A stretch of DNA of 16,234 nucleotides from JADKBO01 sp037968395. GTDB lineage: Bacteria > Bacteroidota > Bacteroidia > Chitinophagales > Saprospiraceae. The position numbers were made by a program, and so were the translations under genes. How positions within the stretch are numbered: position 1 is the stretch's first letter; each line of letters opens with the position of its first letter. Positions 1 to 8,033 of this stretch are shown here, piece after piece. The stretch spans positions 1 to 16,234 of the forward strand of contig JBBKVK010000029.1 in the NCBI GenBank assembly GCA_037968395.1, in the 5' to 3' direction. Below the pieces are notes generated by a model, which saw nothing but the letters and a program-made list of their open reading frames with translations, searched no databases and was not told the origin of the DNA.

Positions 1-12
1 CTATTATATTTA

Positions 13-129
13 TTAAAGTTTCGCACTATTATAAGTGCTTTGTTTTAACTTACTTTCTTTTGCAGATTCTCCTGTGTTTACGATGTCTTTGACCTCCTTG
101 ATTAATCGTTTAGGAAAGCTATTAAGCTG
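13..129 (-). pseudogene. Possible C-terminal gene remnant at window edge
   Basis: An open minus-strand frame of about 38 codons ends at a TAA (13-15) and is preceded directly by an in-frame stop, so it has no upstream coding sequence. I found no convincing start codon in it. The translation includes PKRLIKEVKDIV, which reads like an amphipathic protein tail rather than random sequence. It may be the decayed 3' end of a gene. It is too short to assign, and chance openness in AT-rich DNA is a real alternative. Confidence 0.15.
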
Positions 130-180
130 TTAAAAAAACATGAATTATCATTTATAAATCTTTCCAATTTGTACAATCTA

Positions 181-816
181 TCAAGATTTTGCTACTATTA
201 TCATCTCTTGATTATAAATGGAATGCTCTTGTTTAAATTCTAATACTTCTCTGTAAAGGATAGTAAATCCATTACTCTCCATGCTCTTAATTATAAATTG
301 CTCATCGTAAAAGTACATAAACAGTTGATCATCTAAGTGTTTGGATTGTTGGTATCCTGAATTTACAAAATCGCCAAGGTTGAGACTTAAATATATTATT
401 CCCTCATCAGTCAAAAGCCTTGAAGCATCAAATAACAACTGTGTGCATTCTTTTTTAGACAAATAAGGCAAGCAAAATCCACAAATTATCCCATTATATT
501 TCTTATTTAAAGAAGCAATATCCACAGCAGACATTACAATAAACTCATCATTAGGGTTATTAGCTTGAGCCAATTTAATCATTGTATTTGATATGTCTAT
601 ACCTAATAGATTAATGCTATTCCTTTGTGATTTGATATACTTACTGATGTTGCCTGGTCCGCAACCAATCTCTAATATTGAATCTTTACCTTCTTCCAAT
701 TGATCAATGAAAAATAATAGTCCTGACTCATACTTAGTAACTGACATATATTTTTGTTCATATGATAAGGCATATTTATTAAAAATGGACTCAATATTAC
801 GGTGTATTTCTGACAT
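181..816 (-). CDS. Class I SAM-dependent methyltransferase
   Basis: The product is a soluble protein of 211 residues expected to transfer a methyl group from S-adenosylmethionine to an unidentified acceptor. Motif I, the SAM-binding glycine loop, is ILEIGCGPGN at residues 47-56. The acidic residue at the end of strand 2 that binds the ribose is in LLGIDIS (D74). A GFCLPYLS segment follows where motif IV is expected, then a LLTDEGIIYLSL strand typical of Methyltransf_11/25 folds. The frame stays open upstream to a TTG at 873, but I chose the ATG at 816: a TAnnTTTG element (853-860) lies inside that extension, and the extension is only a leucine-rich stretch with no methyltransferase character. 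The gene is transcribed alone, divergently from the membrane protein to its right. Substrate is unknown; the fold assignment is firm. Confidence 0.85.
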   Translation of the reverse strand: MSEIHRNIESIFNKYALSYEQKYMSVTKYESGLLFFIDQLEEGKDSILEIGCGPGNISKYIKSQRNSINLLGIDISNTMIKLAQANNPNDEFIVMSAVDIASLNKKYNGIICGFCLPYLSKKECTQLLFDASRLLTDEGIIYLSLNLGDFVNSGYQQSKHLDDQLFMYFYDEQFIIKSMESNGFTILYREVLEFKQEHSIYNQEMIIVAKS

Positions 817-852
817 TATTATACCAAGGTTCTTGTATAAGTTCGTTAATAA

Positions 853-860
853 CAAAAGTA
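853..860 (-). promoter_or_regulatory. Bacteroidota -7 element for the methyltransferase
   Basis: On the minus strand this reads TACTTTTG, an exact match to TAnnTTTG, the -7 consensus of Bacteroidota housekeeping promoters. It lies 36 bases upstream of the ATG at 816, giving a leader of about 30 bases. No convincing -33 TTTG was found at the usual spacing, so the call rests on the -7 element and its position. Confidence 0.4.
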
Positions 861-958
861 AATGTAAGTACAAATAAATTGTTAATTGAGATGTAATCTG
901 ATATTAGTATCATTTGTATTATGTAACTTAGTCCTATAAAACCAATAAATAATACTAT

Positions 959-2056
959 TTGAACAATAATTGGAGGTATAAAGATTATATTAGAGTACCT
1001 TTGGGAGCAGTTGCTTTTTCAGGTTTAGGATACTTTTTTTCAATAAATCACAACATTTGTTCCATATCTGATCAGTCATTTGATCAATTATTAGTTTGGG
1101 CAGGTTTCGGCTCAATCCTAGCAGGATTTTCTTTTTTATTTTTAGAAAGTAAAAAGGTCAATTATTTATCAACGCTCATATTAAGATTTGTCCTTGGGTA
1201 CACATTATTTCATGTGGCATATTTCCATTTTTGGTATGAACCTATACCTGACATCAATCTAATTGCTTTAAATGACACTCCTTTAAAAAGCATAGATCCA
1301 AACGAATTAAACAGAATAGTAGATAAACTTTCTACAAGTCTAAAATCATTTGAGGCATATCAGGCTTTAGTCTGCTTGTTTTTACTAATGAATAGAAGGA
1401 CAGCGACTCTAGGTTTTATGTTAATGATCCCAACATATTCATATTACATCACATCCAATCTTGATCCAAGTTGTGACATGAATATTACAAAAACAATGTT
1501 ACTATTTTGTGCAGCAGGTACACTTCCAGATTTATTTAATATAGCTAAATTTTGGTTAGTTGATCAACCAATCAAGAGGACTAAACATCCATTCTTTAAA
1601 CCTAGCCATCTTTACAACCTTGGACTCTTTTTGAAATATTTTATTTTGATCGGCTTTTTTGTTATGTACATCAACAAGCCTAATAGTTACAAAAAATACT
1701 ATGCTAATAATACAGAGAGTCCTATCAAAGGAGTTTGGACAATAAAAGATGTATCCTTTAACAAGAACTCGGATAAAGACTTCCAATCAGATTCATTATT
1801 GCAAGCAAAAAAGATATATTTATCCAGCAGTAGGTATGGCAAGATCAAAATGAATGATACTTTGAGTACATTTGAATACATGGTAGATCCTAGTAATAAT
1901 CAATTCGAACTTTGGAATTTTCTAGACTATCGAAAACTAGACTTAAAAGGAAAATTTGAGTACTTGTCAGAAGATACAGTTAGATTTAAAGGCAAAAATG
2001 AGAAAGATGAAGTTTCATTTACCATGGTCTTAGAAGAAGGTATAAAAGTCGATTAG
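959..2056 (+). CDS. Multi-pass membrane protein with soluble C-terminal domain
   Basis: A protein of 365 residues. Hydrophobic segments lie at about residues 12-30, 44-62, 70-92, 133-146, 149-165, 177-193 and 221-238, so some six or seven membrane passes. From about residue 250 the rest is polar: GVWTIKDVSF opens a segment rich in beta-strand-like patterns (residues 257-360), resembling small lipocalin-like barrels. The arrangement recalls Bacteroidota DoxX-like proteins, but I do not recognise a diagnostic motif, so no function is assigned. The start is a TTG at 959: an in-frame TAA lies three codons upstream and the next in-frame ATG is near residue 144, inside the membrane region. TTG starts are uncommon in this phylum, so the exact N-terminus is less certain than the gene itself. 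Confidence 0.7.
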   Translation: MNNNWRYKDYIRVPLGAVAFSGLGYFFSINHNICSISDQSFDQLLVWAGFGSILAGFSFLFLESKKVNYLSTLILRFVLGYTLFHVAYFHFWYEPIPDINLIALNDTPLKSIDPNELNRIVDKLSTSLKSFEAYQALVCLFLLMNRRTATLGFMLMIPTYSYYITSNLDPSCDMNITKTMLLFCAAGTLPDLFNIAKFWLVDQPIKRTKHPFFKPSHLYNLGLFLKYFILIGFFVMYINKPNSYKKYYANNTESPIKGVWTIKDVSFNKNSDKDFQSDSLLQAKKIYLSSSRYGKIKMNDTLSTFEYMVDPSNNQFELWNFLDYRKLDLKGKFEYLSEDTVRFKGKNEKDEVSFTMVLEEGIKVD

Positions 2057-2119
2057 GTAATCAAAAAACAATTTTCTAAGATAATATTGCCTTGCCCTTT
2101 CTAGTTATTACATAATACG

Positions 2120-2127
2120 TACCTTTG
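2120..2127 (+). promoter_or_regulatory. Bacteroidota -7 element for the DUF58 gene
   Basis: TACCTTTG matches TAnnTTTG exactly and sits 23 bases before the ATG at 2151. TTG triplets occur at 2087-2089 and 2092-2094, a little further upstream than ideal for a -33 element. Confidence 0.4.
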
Positions 2128-2150
2128 ATTTTATACTTTTAAAATAATAC

Positions 2151-3065
2151 ATGCAGTTTTTCGAAAATATAGATTTAAAAAAACTAGAGAACCTTGAATT
2201 ACTTGCTAAGCAAGTGGTAGAAGGTTTTATTATTGGGCTTCACAAAAGTCCTTTTCATGGGTTTTCTGTAGAATTTGCCGAGCACCGCATTTACAATCCC
2301 GGAGAGTCTACAAAAAATGTAGATTGGAAAGTATTAGCTCGTACCGATAAAATGTTTGTTAAAAGATACGAAGAAGAGACCAATCTAAGATGTCAAATTA
2401 TTATTGACACTTCTTCTTCAATGTATTTTCCTGAGAAATCTGAAAACTTAAATAAGTTACAATTTGCAGCTGTAGCTGGTGCATCTATCATGCAATTACT
2501 GAGAAAACAAAGGGATGCTTATGGATTGAGCCTGTTTGATGATAAGGTAAATATACATACCAAATGTAAGTCGTCTTTTTCGCATTTTCAACTACTGCTG
2601 ACTTACTTAAATACAGTCATAACAGACCAAACAAAGCAAAAAAACACCAATGCTGCAAGTGCCTTACACCAATTGGCGGACAGTGTACATAGAAGGTCTT
2701 TGATTGTTATCTTTTCAGACATGTTTGACAATGCAGATCAGGCAGACGAATTATTCTCAGCATTACAACATCTCAAGCATGCCAAACATGAAGTTTTACT
2801 ATTTCATGTCACCGATCACAAACACGAGTTAGATTTTGAATATGAAAATCGACCTTATGAATTTGTTGATTTGGAATCTGGAGAAAAAGTAAAACTACAA
2901 AGTCATCAAGTTAAAGAATACTATACTGATAAAGTTAAGTCCTATTACGACGAATTAAGAATGAAATGTCTCCAATATAAAATTGAATTTATTGAGGCCG
3001 ACATCAACAAAGGGTTCTTTCCAATCCTCCAAAATTATATGGTGAAAAGGAGTAAAATGAAATAA
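2151..3065 (+). CDS. DUF58 domain protein (MoxR-associated, VWA-like)
   Basis: A cytoplasmic protein of 304 residues from the DUF58 family, whose members usually work with a MoxR-type AAA+ ATPase in assembling or activating envelope or metal-dependent complexes. Family hallmarks are visible: SPFHGFSVEF near residues 33-42, the RIYNPGES / NVDWK / ARTDKMFVKRYEEE block at about 46-76, and a VWA-like metal site DTSSSM at residues 86-91 in DxSxS form. IVIFSDMFDN follows further on, where the VWA fold places its last metal-contacting loop. Unlike the usual arrangement, no MoxR gene is adjacent: the left neighbour is a membrane protein and the right one is gldA. The gap of 150 bases to gldA, with its own promoter-like element, argues for a separate transcription unit. 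The partner ATPase is probably encoded elsewhere. Confidence 0.85.
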   Translation: MQFFENIDLKKLENLELLAKQVVEGFIIGLHKSPFHGFSVEFAEHRIYNPGESTKNVDWKVLARTDKMFVKRYEEETNLRCQIIIDTSSSMYFPEKSENLNKLQFAAVAGASIMQLLRKQRDAYGLSLFDDKVNIHTKCKSSFSHFQLLLTYLNTVITDQTKQKNTNAASALHQLADSVHRRSLIVIFSDMFDNADQADELFSALQHLKHAKHEVLLFHVTDHKHELDFEYENRPYEFVDLESGEKVKLQSHQVKEYYTDKVKSYYDELRMKCLQYKIEFIEADINKGFFPILQNYMVKRSKMK

Positions 3066-3176
3066 GTCCGCAGGAAGCCCAAAAAAAAAAATTCTAAAAT
3101 AGGTTTGTCTTTTAACTCACGAAGGACATTTTTAAAAACATAAAGAGCAATACCTTTACATTAAGACGAGTTTTAA

Positions 3177-3184
3177 TATTTTTG
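3177..3184 (+). promoter_or_regulatory. Bacteroidota -7 element for the gldAFG operon
   Basis: TATTTTTG matches TAnnTTTG and lies 31 bases before the gldA ATG at 3216, the usual spacing for a short leader. No clear -33 TTTG was found. Because the following genes overlap or nearly touch, this would drive gldA, gldF, gldG and the DUF4340 gene together. Confidence 0.4.
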
Positions 3185-3215
3185 CAACTTAATTGAATCG
3201 CATTTTAATTGATAT

Positions 3216-4133
3216 ATGACAATAGAATTAAATGATCTAACCAAAATTTTCGGCACTCAAAGAGCTGTTGACTCTATTTCATTTAGTATGGATAAGGGGC
3301 AGATTCTTGGGTTTTTAGGTCCTAATGGTGCAGGTAAGTCCACCACGATGAAGATGATCACCTCTTACTTAGCTCCTGATGAAGGTTCAATAAAAGTAAT
3401 GGGAATGGATACAACTACACATTCTATTGAAACTAGAAGACATATCGGGTATTTACCGGAGCACAATCCCTTATACTATGACATGTATGTCAAAGAGTAT
3501 CTTTATTTCGTCTGCGATATTCACCAAATTAAGGATAAAACATCTAGGACTGCAAAAATCATAGAGAAAGTAGGCCTTGGTAAAGAGCAGCATAAAATTA
3601 TAGGAACACTTTCTAAAGGTTATAAACAAAGAGTGGGTTTAGCTCAAGCACTGATTCACGATCCTGAGATATTGATATTAGATGAGCCAACTTCAGGTTT
3701 GGATATGAATCAATTACAGGACATAAGAAAACTAATCAAAGAACTTGGCAAAGAAAAAACAGTAATATTCTCTACACATATTATGCAAGAGGTCCAAGTT
3801 TTATGTGATCGAGTTATCATTATCAATGATGGAAAGCTAGTAGCAGATGACCCAATTGAACTGTTATCGTCTAAAATTCAGGGCGAAGGTCAGATTACAT
3901 TACAATTAGCAAACATCCAAGGCAAAAACCTAAATTTTGAAGACCTAGAAGGTATACATAGGTATGAAATCAGTGGAAATCTTGTTACTTTGTTTCATAC
4001 GACCACAATTGATCCAAGGGAGTCTATTTTTAGAAAATGTGTAGCCTTAGATACCCCTATCCTTTCGATGAAAAATGTTGATGCCAGCGTCGAAGATGTA
4101 TTTCAAAAACTTACAAAAGGTAAAGATGTATAG
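3216..4133 (+). CDS. gldA: Gliding-associated ABC transporter ATP-binding protein GldA
   Basis: The ATPase subunit (305 residues) of an inner-membrane ABC complex with GldF and GldG. Walker A is GPNGAGKST at residues 35-43. The ABC signature is the variant LSKGYKQR at 132-139, usual for this ABC-2 exporter branch. Walker B with the catalytic Glu is ILILDEP (D156, E157), followed by the D-loop SGLD, and the switch His is in STH (H188). The C-terminal ~90 residues after the nucleotide-binding domain form the extra regulatory tail seen in ABC-2 ATPases. The name rests mainly on context: gldF starts inside the 3' end of this gene (8-base overlap) and gldG follows. In Flavobacterium johnsoniae GldA, GldF and GldG are linked to gliding motility, but homologues are also found in non-gliding Bacteroidota, so motility cannot be concluded. 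Confidence 0.88.
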   Translation: MTIELNDLTKIFGTQRAVDSISFSMDKGQILGFLGPNGAGKSTTMKMITSYLAPDEGSIKVMGMDTTTHSIETRRHIGYLPEHNPLYYDMYVKEYLYFVCDIHQIKDKTSRTAKIIEKVGLGKEQHKIIGTLSKGYKQRVGLAQALIHDPEILILDEPTSGLDMNQLQDIRKLIKELGKEKTVIFSTHIMQEVQVLCDRVIIINDGKLVADDPIELLSSKIQGEGQITLQLANIQGKNLNFEDLEGIHRYEISGNLVTLFHTTTIDPRESIFRKCVALDTPILSMKNVDASVEDVFQKLTKGKDV

Positions 4134-4857
4134 CATATTCAAAAAAGAAATATCCTCCTTTTTTAGTTCAATTACAGCATATTTGGTAATATCGGTGTTC
4201 TTGATTATGATTGGGCTATTCATGTGGGTATTTACGGATACTAGTGTATTAGAATATAATTTTGCCACTATGGAGCAATTGTTCTCCACGGCACCGCTGA
4301 TATTTTTATTTCTGATTCCTGCTATTACGATGAGGAGCTTTTCTGAAGAGAAATCACGAGGGACTATAGAGTTTTTGTCTACCAAACCAATAACGGATTT
4401 TCAGATAGTGATGGGTAAGTTTCTAGCCAATTTTTTGTTGGTAGCATTTGCCTTAATACCGACTATTCTATACTACTACAGCATTGTCGATTTGGGATCT
4501 CCTAAAGGCAATATTGATGGTGGTGAAGTGTTAGGTTCATATATTGGTTTGTTTTGCTTAACAGGGGCTTTTGTGGCCTTAGGTATGTTTGCATCATCTT
4601 TGACAAATAATCAAATAGTGGCTTTTATTTTAGGAGCTTTCTTATGCTTTGTGATGCATTGGGCATTCTCTTACATGTCAAGAATGCCAATATTTATTGG
4701 AGGGATAGACAGTATAATAGATGACATTGGAATGAGCAGTCATTATAGTTCTATAAGTAGAGGTGCTCTAGATAGTAGAGATATCATTTATTTTATAAGT
4801 GTATTGTCATTTTTTATTTATTTGACTTACTCCATATTACAAAGTAGAAAGTCATGA
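4126..4857 (+). CDS. gldF: Gliding-associated ABC transporter permease GldF
   Basis: An ABC-2 type permease of 243 residues that forms the membrane channel energised by GldA. I start it at the ATG at 4126, giving MYSIFKKEI, rather than at ATGs further upstream that lie deep within gldA. This leaves an 8-base overlap with the gldA stop, typical of translational coupling. The opening cytoplasmic helix (FKKEISSFF) followed by the first membrane segment (about residues 17-38) is characteristic of the family. PAITMRSFSEEKSRGTIEF near residues 64-82 is the conserved coupling-helix region. Further hydrophobic segments lie near 97-113, 135-155, 162-183 and 218-237, giving the usual six passes. The stop overlaps the gldG start in an ATGA tetranucleotide. 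Confidence 0.9.
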   Translation: MYSIFKKEISSFFSSITAYLVISVFLIMIGLFMWVFTDTSVLEYNFATMEQLFSTAPLIFLFLIPAITMRSFSEEKSRGTIEFLSTKPITDFQIVMGKFLANFLLVAFALIPTILYYYSIVDLGSPKGNIDGGEVLGSYIGLFCLTGAFVALGMFASSLTNNQIVAFILGAFLCFVMHWAFSYMSRMPIFIGGIDSIIDDIGMSSHYSSISRGALDSRDIIYFISVLSFFIYLTYSILQSRKS

Positions 4858-6548
4858 TCAAAAGAAATAACATAGTTAGGATTGTTTTATTCCTTGGGTT
4901 ACTCATAGCCATTAATATTATTTCTTCATATATTAATGGATACATTGACTTGACAGAAGACAAGCGGTTTACACTAACTGAGCCTACCAAAAAGGTAATT
5001 AAAAACTTCGAAGATCATGTTTACATAAAAGTACTATTAGATGGTGATTTCCCTTCAGGTTTTAAAAGATTGCAGACAGCTACCAAAGATCTCTTGGATG
5101 ATTTTAGAGCTTTAAACCCAAACATTCACTATGTATTTGAAGACCCAACAGCAGGAAGTAGGCAGGAGGTTATAGATCGTAGAGACAAGCTAGCTAAGCA
5201 TAATATTATACCCACTTCGCTGCAATATTATGATGGTACACAGACCGTAACAAAAGCAATTTATCCTTATGCTATCATCAATCTTGGAGAGCGTCAGACC
5301 GCAGTACAACTTCTTGAAGAACAACAGCCTGGTCTTGATGAAAATATAGTATTAAATAATAGTGTGGCTTTACTAGAATACAAAATTGCAGATGCTTTAC
5401 AAAAACTTCAAGATGTAGAACCTAAAACCATTATATTTACTGATGGTAGTGGCGAATTGCCAGTACAAAGCACTTATGCCCTAGAGAAATCACTTCGCAA
5501 GTTTCACAATACGGGCAGGATAGTACTAGATAGTGTTGTAAACTTAAGTACAAAAATAGATCTCCTTATTGTTGCCGCACCAACTAAACCGATAAATCAA
5601 AAAAATCTATTTAAGATAGATCAATACATCATGAATGGTGGTAAAGTGATTTGGATGATCGAAAAACTAGATGCAGACCTTGATAGTATTGCCAAATACA
5701 AATTTTATGTGCCGAGAGATATTGTAAGCGGTGTTGACGAATTGCTCTTTAAATATGGGGTAAGGGTAGAGTCTAATTTGATTATGGACCTTGAGAGTAC
5801 AAGAATACCACAAGTAGCCGGGATGCAAGGTGACAAACCTCAAATGCAACTATTCACATGGCCATATCATCCAGCCATTGCACCTAAGAGTTCACACCCA
5901 ATAGTGAAAAACCTTGATCGAATAAATATGTTTTTCCCTTCTAGTATTGATACATTAAAAACTGCAACTCCGGTAAAGAAAACTATTTTACTAGAAAGTT
6001 CGGCCTATTCAAGATTGCAGTACAATCCTGTTCGTCTCAATTTTGAGATTCTAAAATCACCATTAGTGCCTGAAAAATTTGATGATGGTAATAAACCCGT
6101 AGCTGTCTTATTAGAAGGAGTCTTTGAGTCTGCCTATAAAAACAGGGTTTCAGAAGATTTTAAAAAGACTTTAGAGTCGATGAAAATGGAATTTAGAGAC
6201 GAAAGTCTACCAACTAAACAAATAGTCATCAGTGATGTAGATTTCACGAAGAGTATTATGAATAACAGAACACAACAACCAGAAGAAATAGGTTTTAACA
6301 AATGGGAAGTCAGATATTTTAAAGGTAATAAAGATTTCATTACCAATGCTATAGAATACATGCTTGATGAAAATGGTGTATTACAGGCAAGGTCAAAAGA
6401 TATAAAATTAAGACTCCTCGATAAGGTCAGAACGAAAGCAGAAAAAACAAAATGGCAAGTCATTAATATTGTTTTGCCCCTAGTATTTCTATTCATATTC
6501 GGGATATTGTTTAATTACCTAAGGAAAAGGAAATACGGTAAAAAGTAA
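4854..6548 (+). CDS. gldG: Gliding-associated ABC auxiliary subunit GldG
   Basis: A protein of 564 residues of the GldG / ABC-type uncharacterised transport family. A membrane anchor at about residues 8-25 precedes YIDLTEDKRFTLTEPTKK, the conserved opening of the extracytoplasmic domain. The family's ITFTDGSGE-like strand appears as IIFTDGSGELPV, where the DUF4350-like Rossmannoid domain begins, and a second membrane segment lies at about 538-556 (NIVLPLVFLFIFGILF) just before a basic tail. Both termini are therefore anchored with a large domain outside the cytoplasm. The start codon overlaps the gldF stop (ATGA at 4854-4857), and the DUF4340 gene begins 11 bases after its stop. It is expected to complex with GldF; its exact molecular task is not established. 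Confidence 0.9.
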   Translation: MIKRNNIVRIVLFLGLLIAINIISSYINGYIDLTEDKRFTLTEPTKKVIKNFEDHVYIKVLLDGDFPSGFKRLQTATKDLLDDFRALNPNIHYVFEDPTAGSRQEVIDRRDKLAKHNIIPTSLQYYDGTQTVTKAIYPYAIINLGERQTAVQLLEEQQPGLDENIVLNNSVALLEYKIADALQKLQDVEPKTIIFTDGSGELPVQSTYALEKSLRKFHNTGRIVLDSVVNLSTKIDLLIVAAPTKPINQKNLFKIDQYIMNGGKVIWMIEKLDADLDSIAKYKFYVPRDIVSGVDELLFKYGVRVESNLIMDLESTRIPQVAGMQGDKPQMQLFTWPYHPAIAPKSSHPIVKNLDRINMFFPSSIDTLKTATPVKKTILLESSAYSRLQYNPVRLNFEILKSPLVPEKFDDGNKPVAVLLEGVFESAYKNRVSEDFKKTLESMKMEFRDESLPTKQIVISDVDFTKSIMNNRTQQPEEIGFNKWEVRYFKGNKDFITNAIEYMLDENGVLQARSKDIKLRLLDKVRTKAEKTKWQVINIVLPLVFLFIFGILFNYLRKRKYGKK

Positions 6549-6559
6549 AAGAAACACAA

Positions 6560-7558
6560 ATGAAAAAAAATATTTTATTACTATTTATTACCCTAGTAGT
6601 TGGACTTTTAGCTTATACCATTTACAACAAGAAAGGAGATGGTAAAGACTCACTTGCACAAATGCCAGATAGGGTGTTTGGAGTAAAAGATATCAGTACC
6701 ATTGGTAAAATATCTATTCAACAACCTGAGTACCCAGTCATCAATTTTGTAAGTCAAGGACAAGGTTGGATCATGAATAATAAAAAAAGCACAAATGAAT
6801 TTGTAATAAATGACTTTTTAGGATTGATTTCGAGAGTAGACATAGATTATATACCTACATCTAAAATGACGAAAACAATTTTGGGTTTAATGCCAGAAAA
6901 TGGGATAAATATCAAAATTTGGGATAAGAATGGTGAATTGATTAGAGATTTTATGGTGGGGTCTGAGATTGGAAATAATGGTGGAACTCCGTTCCTTGTT
7001 AAAGGTGAAAAACAACCATATGTGATGAGAGTACCAGGATTTGAGGGCTCTCTAAGAACTAGGATATTAAACAAAATGAATGAATGGGAGTCCAAAGATG
7101 TATATAACATTGATCCCAATACTATTGAGTCTGTAGAAGTCTCTTATGATAGAGATCCAGAAGCGTCTTTTATTGTTTCTAAAACAGATAACAATTATTC
7201 AATTGCAAAACCAGATAATCCTACAAAGACAGTAAGCCCAAACCAAAAAACTGCGGAAGCTTATTTAGCTTTTTTTAAATACATTGTAGCAGAATATAAT
7301 GACTCGGAAAATCCAAATCGCCAAAGAATAAAAGAAGGGCAAAGGTTTGCTAAGATTACAGTAATAACCAATGATGGTAAAAAGAATAAAATTGATTACT
7401 TCTCTTATGCAGATATTGATACCAAAATCGAAACTAAATCACCTCATCAGATACATCCAGACAATAAGTTTTTTGCAGAAACTAGCGATAATGAAATGTT
7501 ACTCGTGCAGCAACGAGTCATTTGGCAGATATTTAGAACTTACGATTACTTTAAATAA
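6560..7558 (+). CDS. DUF4340 domain protein, accessory to GldFG
   Basis: A protein of 332 residues with an N-terminal signal anchor (about residues 4-22, NILLLFITLVVGLLAYTIY) and a large extracytoplasmic part. The sequence after the anchor, with FGVKDISTIGKISI, GQGWIMNNKK and a second repeat-like half around NTIESVEVSYDRD, is the pattern of DUF4340: paired beta-rich repeats. Such proteins commonly follow gldG-type genes, and here only 11 bases separate it from the gldG stop. A role as an outer-face partner of the GldFG membrane complex is inferred from that linkage alone. It is the last gene of the operon; I see no convincing hairpin terminator right after it. Confidence 0.8.
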   Translation: MKKNILLLFITLVVGLLAYTIYNKKGDGKDSLAQMPDRVFGVKDISTIGKISIQQPEYPVINFVSQGQGWIMNNKKSTNEFVINDFLGLISRVDIDYIPTSKMTKTILGLMPENGINIKIWDKNGELIRDFMVGSEIGNNGGTPFLVKGEKQPYVMRVPGFEGSLRTRILNKMNEWESKDVYNIDPNTIESVEVSYDRDPEASFIVSKTDNNYSIAKPDNPTKTVSPNQKTAEAYLAFFKYIVAEYNDSENPNRQRIKEGQRFAKITVITNDGKKNKIDYFSYADIDTKIETKSPHQIHPDNKFFAETSDNEMLLVQQRVIWQIFRTYDYFK

Positions 7559-7632
7559 GGTAGAATTGTCATCTAATTGCCCCCAGTTCTGACGATGTTA
7601 ACGGCTTTTATCTGGTTGGATAGTTAGGCTGA

Positions 7633-7656
7633 TTGGCTATTTGGCTATTTGGCTAG
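7633..7656. repeat. Tandem 8-bp repeat, three units
   Basis: TTGGCTAT occurs twice in direct succession (7633-7640, 7641-7648) and a third unit differs only in its last base (TTGGCTAG, 7649-7656). It is a short tandem array in non-coding DNA, prone to copy-number change by slippage. No function is evident. Confidence 0.8.
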
Positions 7657-7692
7657 CTCATTTCGCTTACAGTTTTAGGACAAGCTAAACGA

Positions 7693-7888
7693 TTAAACCC
7701 GCTTTATGCATTATAACCTGTGACGCTCTGCGTTAGTCACCGCTATTGCTTTGTGGTGAGCTTGTCGAACTATGAAGGAAGAAAAGTGAGTAACACGAAT
7801 TATTTTGAAGGTGTTTCGGTCCGCAATACCTGCCTGCCGTACAAGACTTTGTCAAGCGTGGATTTTCTAACGCATAATGCGGGTTAAA
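7693..7888. repeat. Inverted-repeat-bounded intergenic element (MITE-like)
   Basis: The left arm at 7693-7713 (core ACCCGCTTTATGC) and the right arm at 7868-7888 (core GCATAATGCGGGT) are reverse complements at 18 of 21 positions. They enclose about 154 bases with no credible ORF. This is the architecture of a miniature inverted-repeat element or a large folded intergenic repeat. I cannot see clear target-site duplications, so a mobile origin is inference. Confidence 0.45.
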
Positions 7889-7975
7889 CATAAGGTCGAA
7901 TACTAAGTAAACAGAGGCGTAGTCGATAAACAAAAAAAGTCAACTACCAACCCTCAACTTTTATCTTTTAACAAA

Positions 7976-8009
7976 AAAAGGAGCTTGCTCCAACGAACAA
8001 ACTCCTTTT
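7976..8009 (-). terminator. Intrinsic terminator of the thioredoxin gene
   Basis: The arms AAAAGGAG (7976-7983) and CTCCTTTT (8002-8009) pair perfectly over 8 bp, and the stem continues inward past one mismatch with TTG/CAA. Read on the minus strand the hairpin ends in CTCC followed by seven T. It begins 25 bases after the thioredoxin stop codon. Confidence 0.8.
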
Positions 8010-8033
8010 AAAACTTAATATTATTTGAATAAA

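Larger units (their letters stand above)
7559..8033. other. Gene-free block with intergenic repeats
   Basis: No credible gene is seen in these 475 bases; the longest frame (about 66 codons on the minus strand) has no family character. The block holds an 8-bp tandem repeat (7633-7656), a segment bounded by a 21-bp inverted repeat (7693-7888), a small hairpin with arms GTGAC/GTCAC (7720-7740), and the thioredoxin terminator at its right end. The part between the inverted repeats, including GAGCTTGTCGAAC, resembles dispersed intergenic repeats I have seen in Bacteroidota genomes. Base composition is visibly less AT-rich than the flanking genes. Confidence 0.5.

Noticed and set aside
817..873. 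N-terminal extension of the methyltransferase to a TTG
   Set aside because: It contains the likely promoter element and encodes only a leucine-rich stretch atypical of the family.
3081..3091. Run of 11 A in the DUF58-gldA gap
   Set aside because: A simple homopolymer in non-coding AT-rich DNA, with no hairpin to make it a terminator.
7733..7933. 66-codon minus-strand ORF in the intergenic repeat block
   Set aside because: It reads through the inverted-repeat element, has no family character, and looks like the spurious translation of a repeat.
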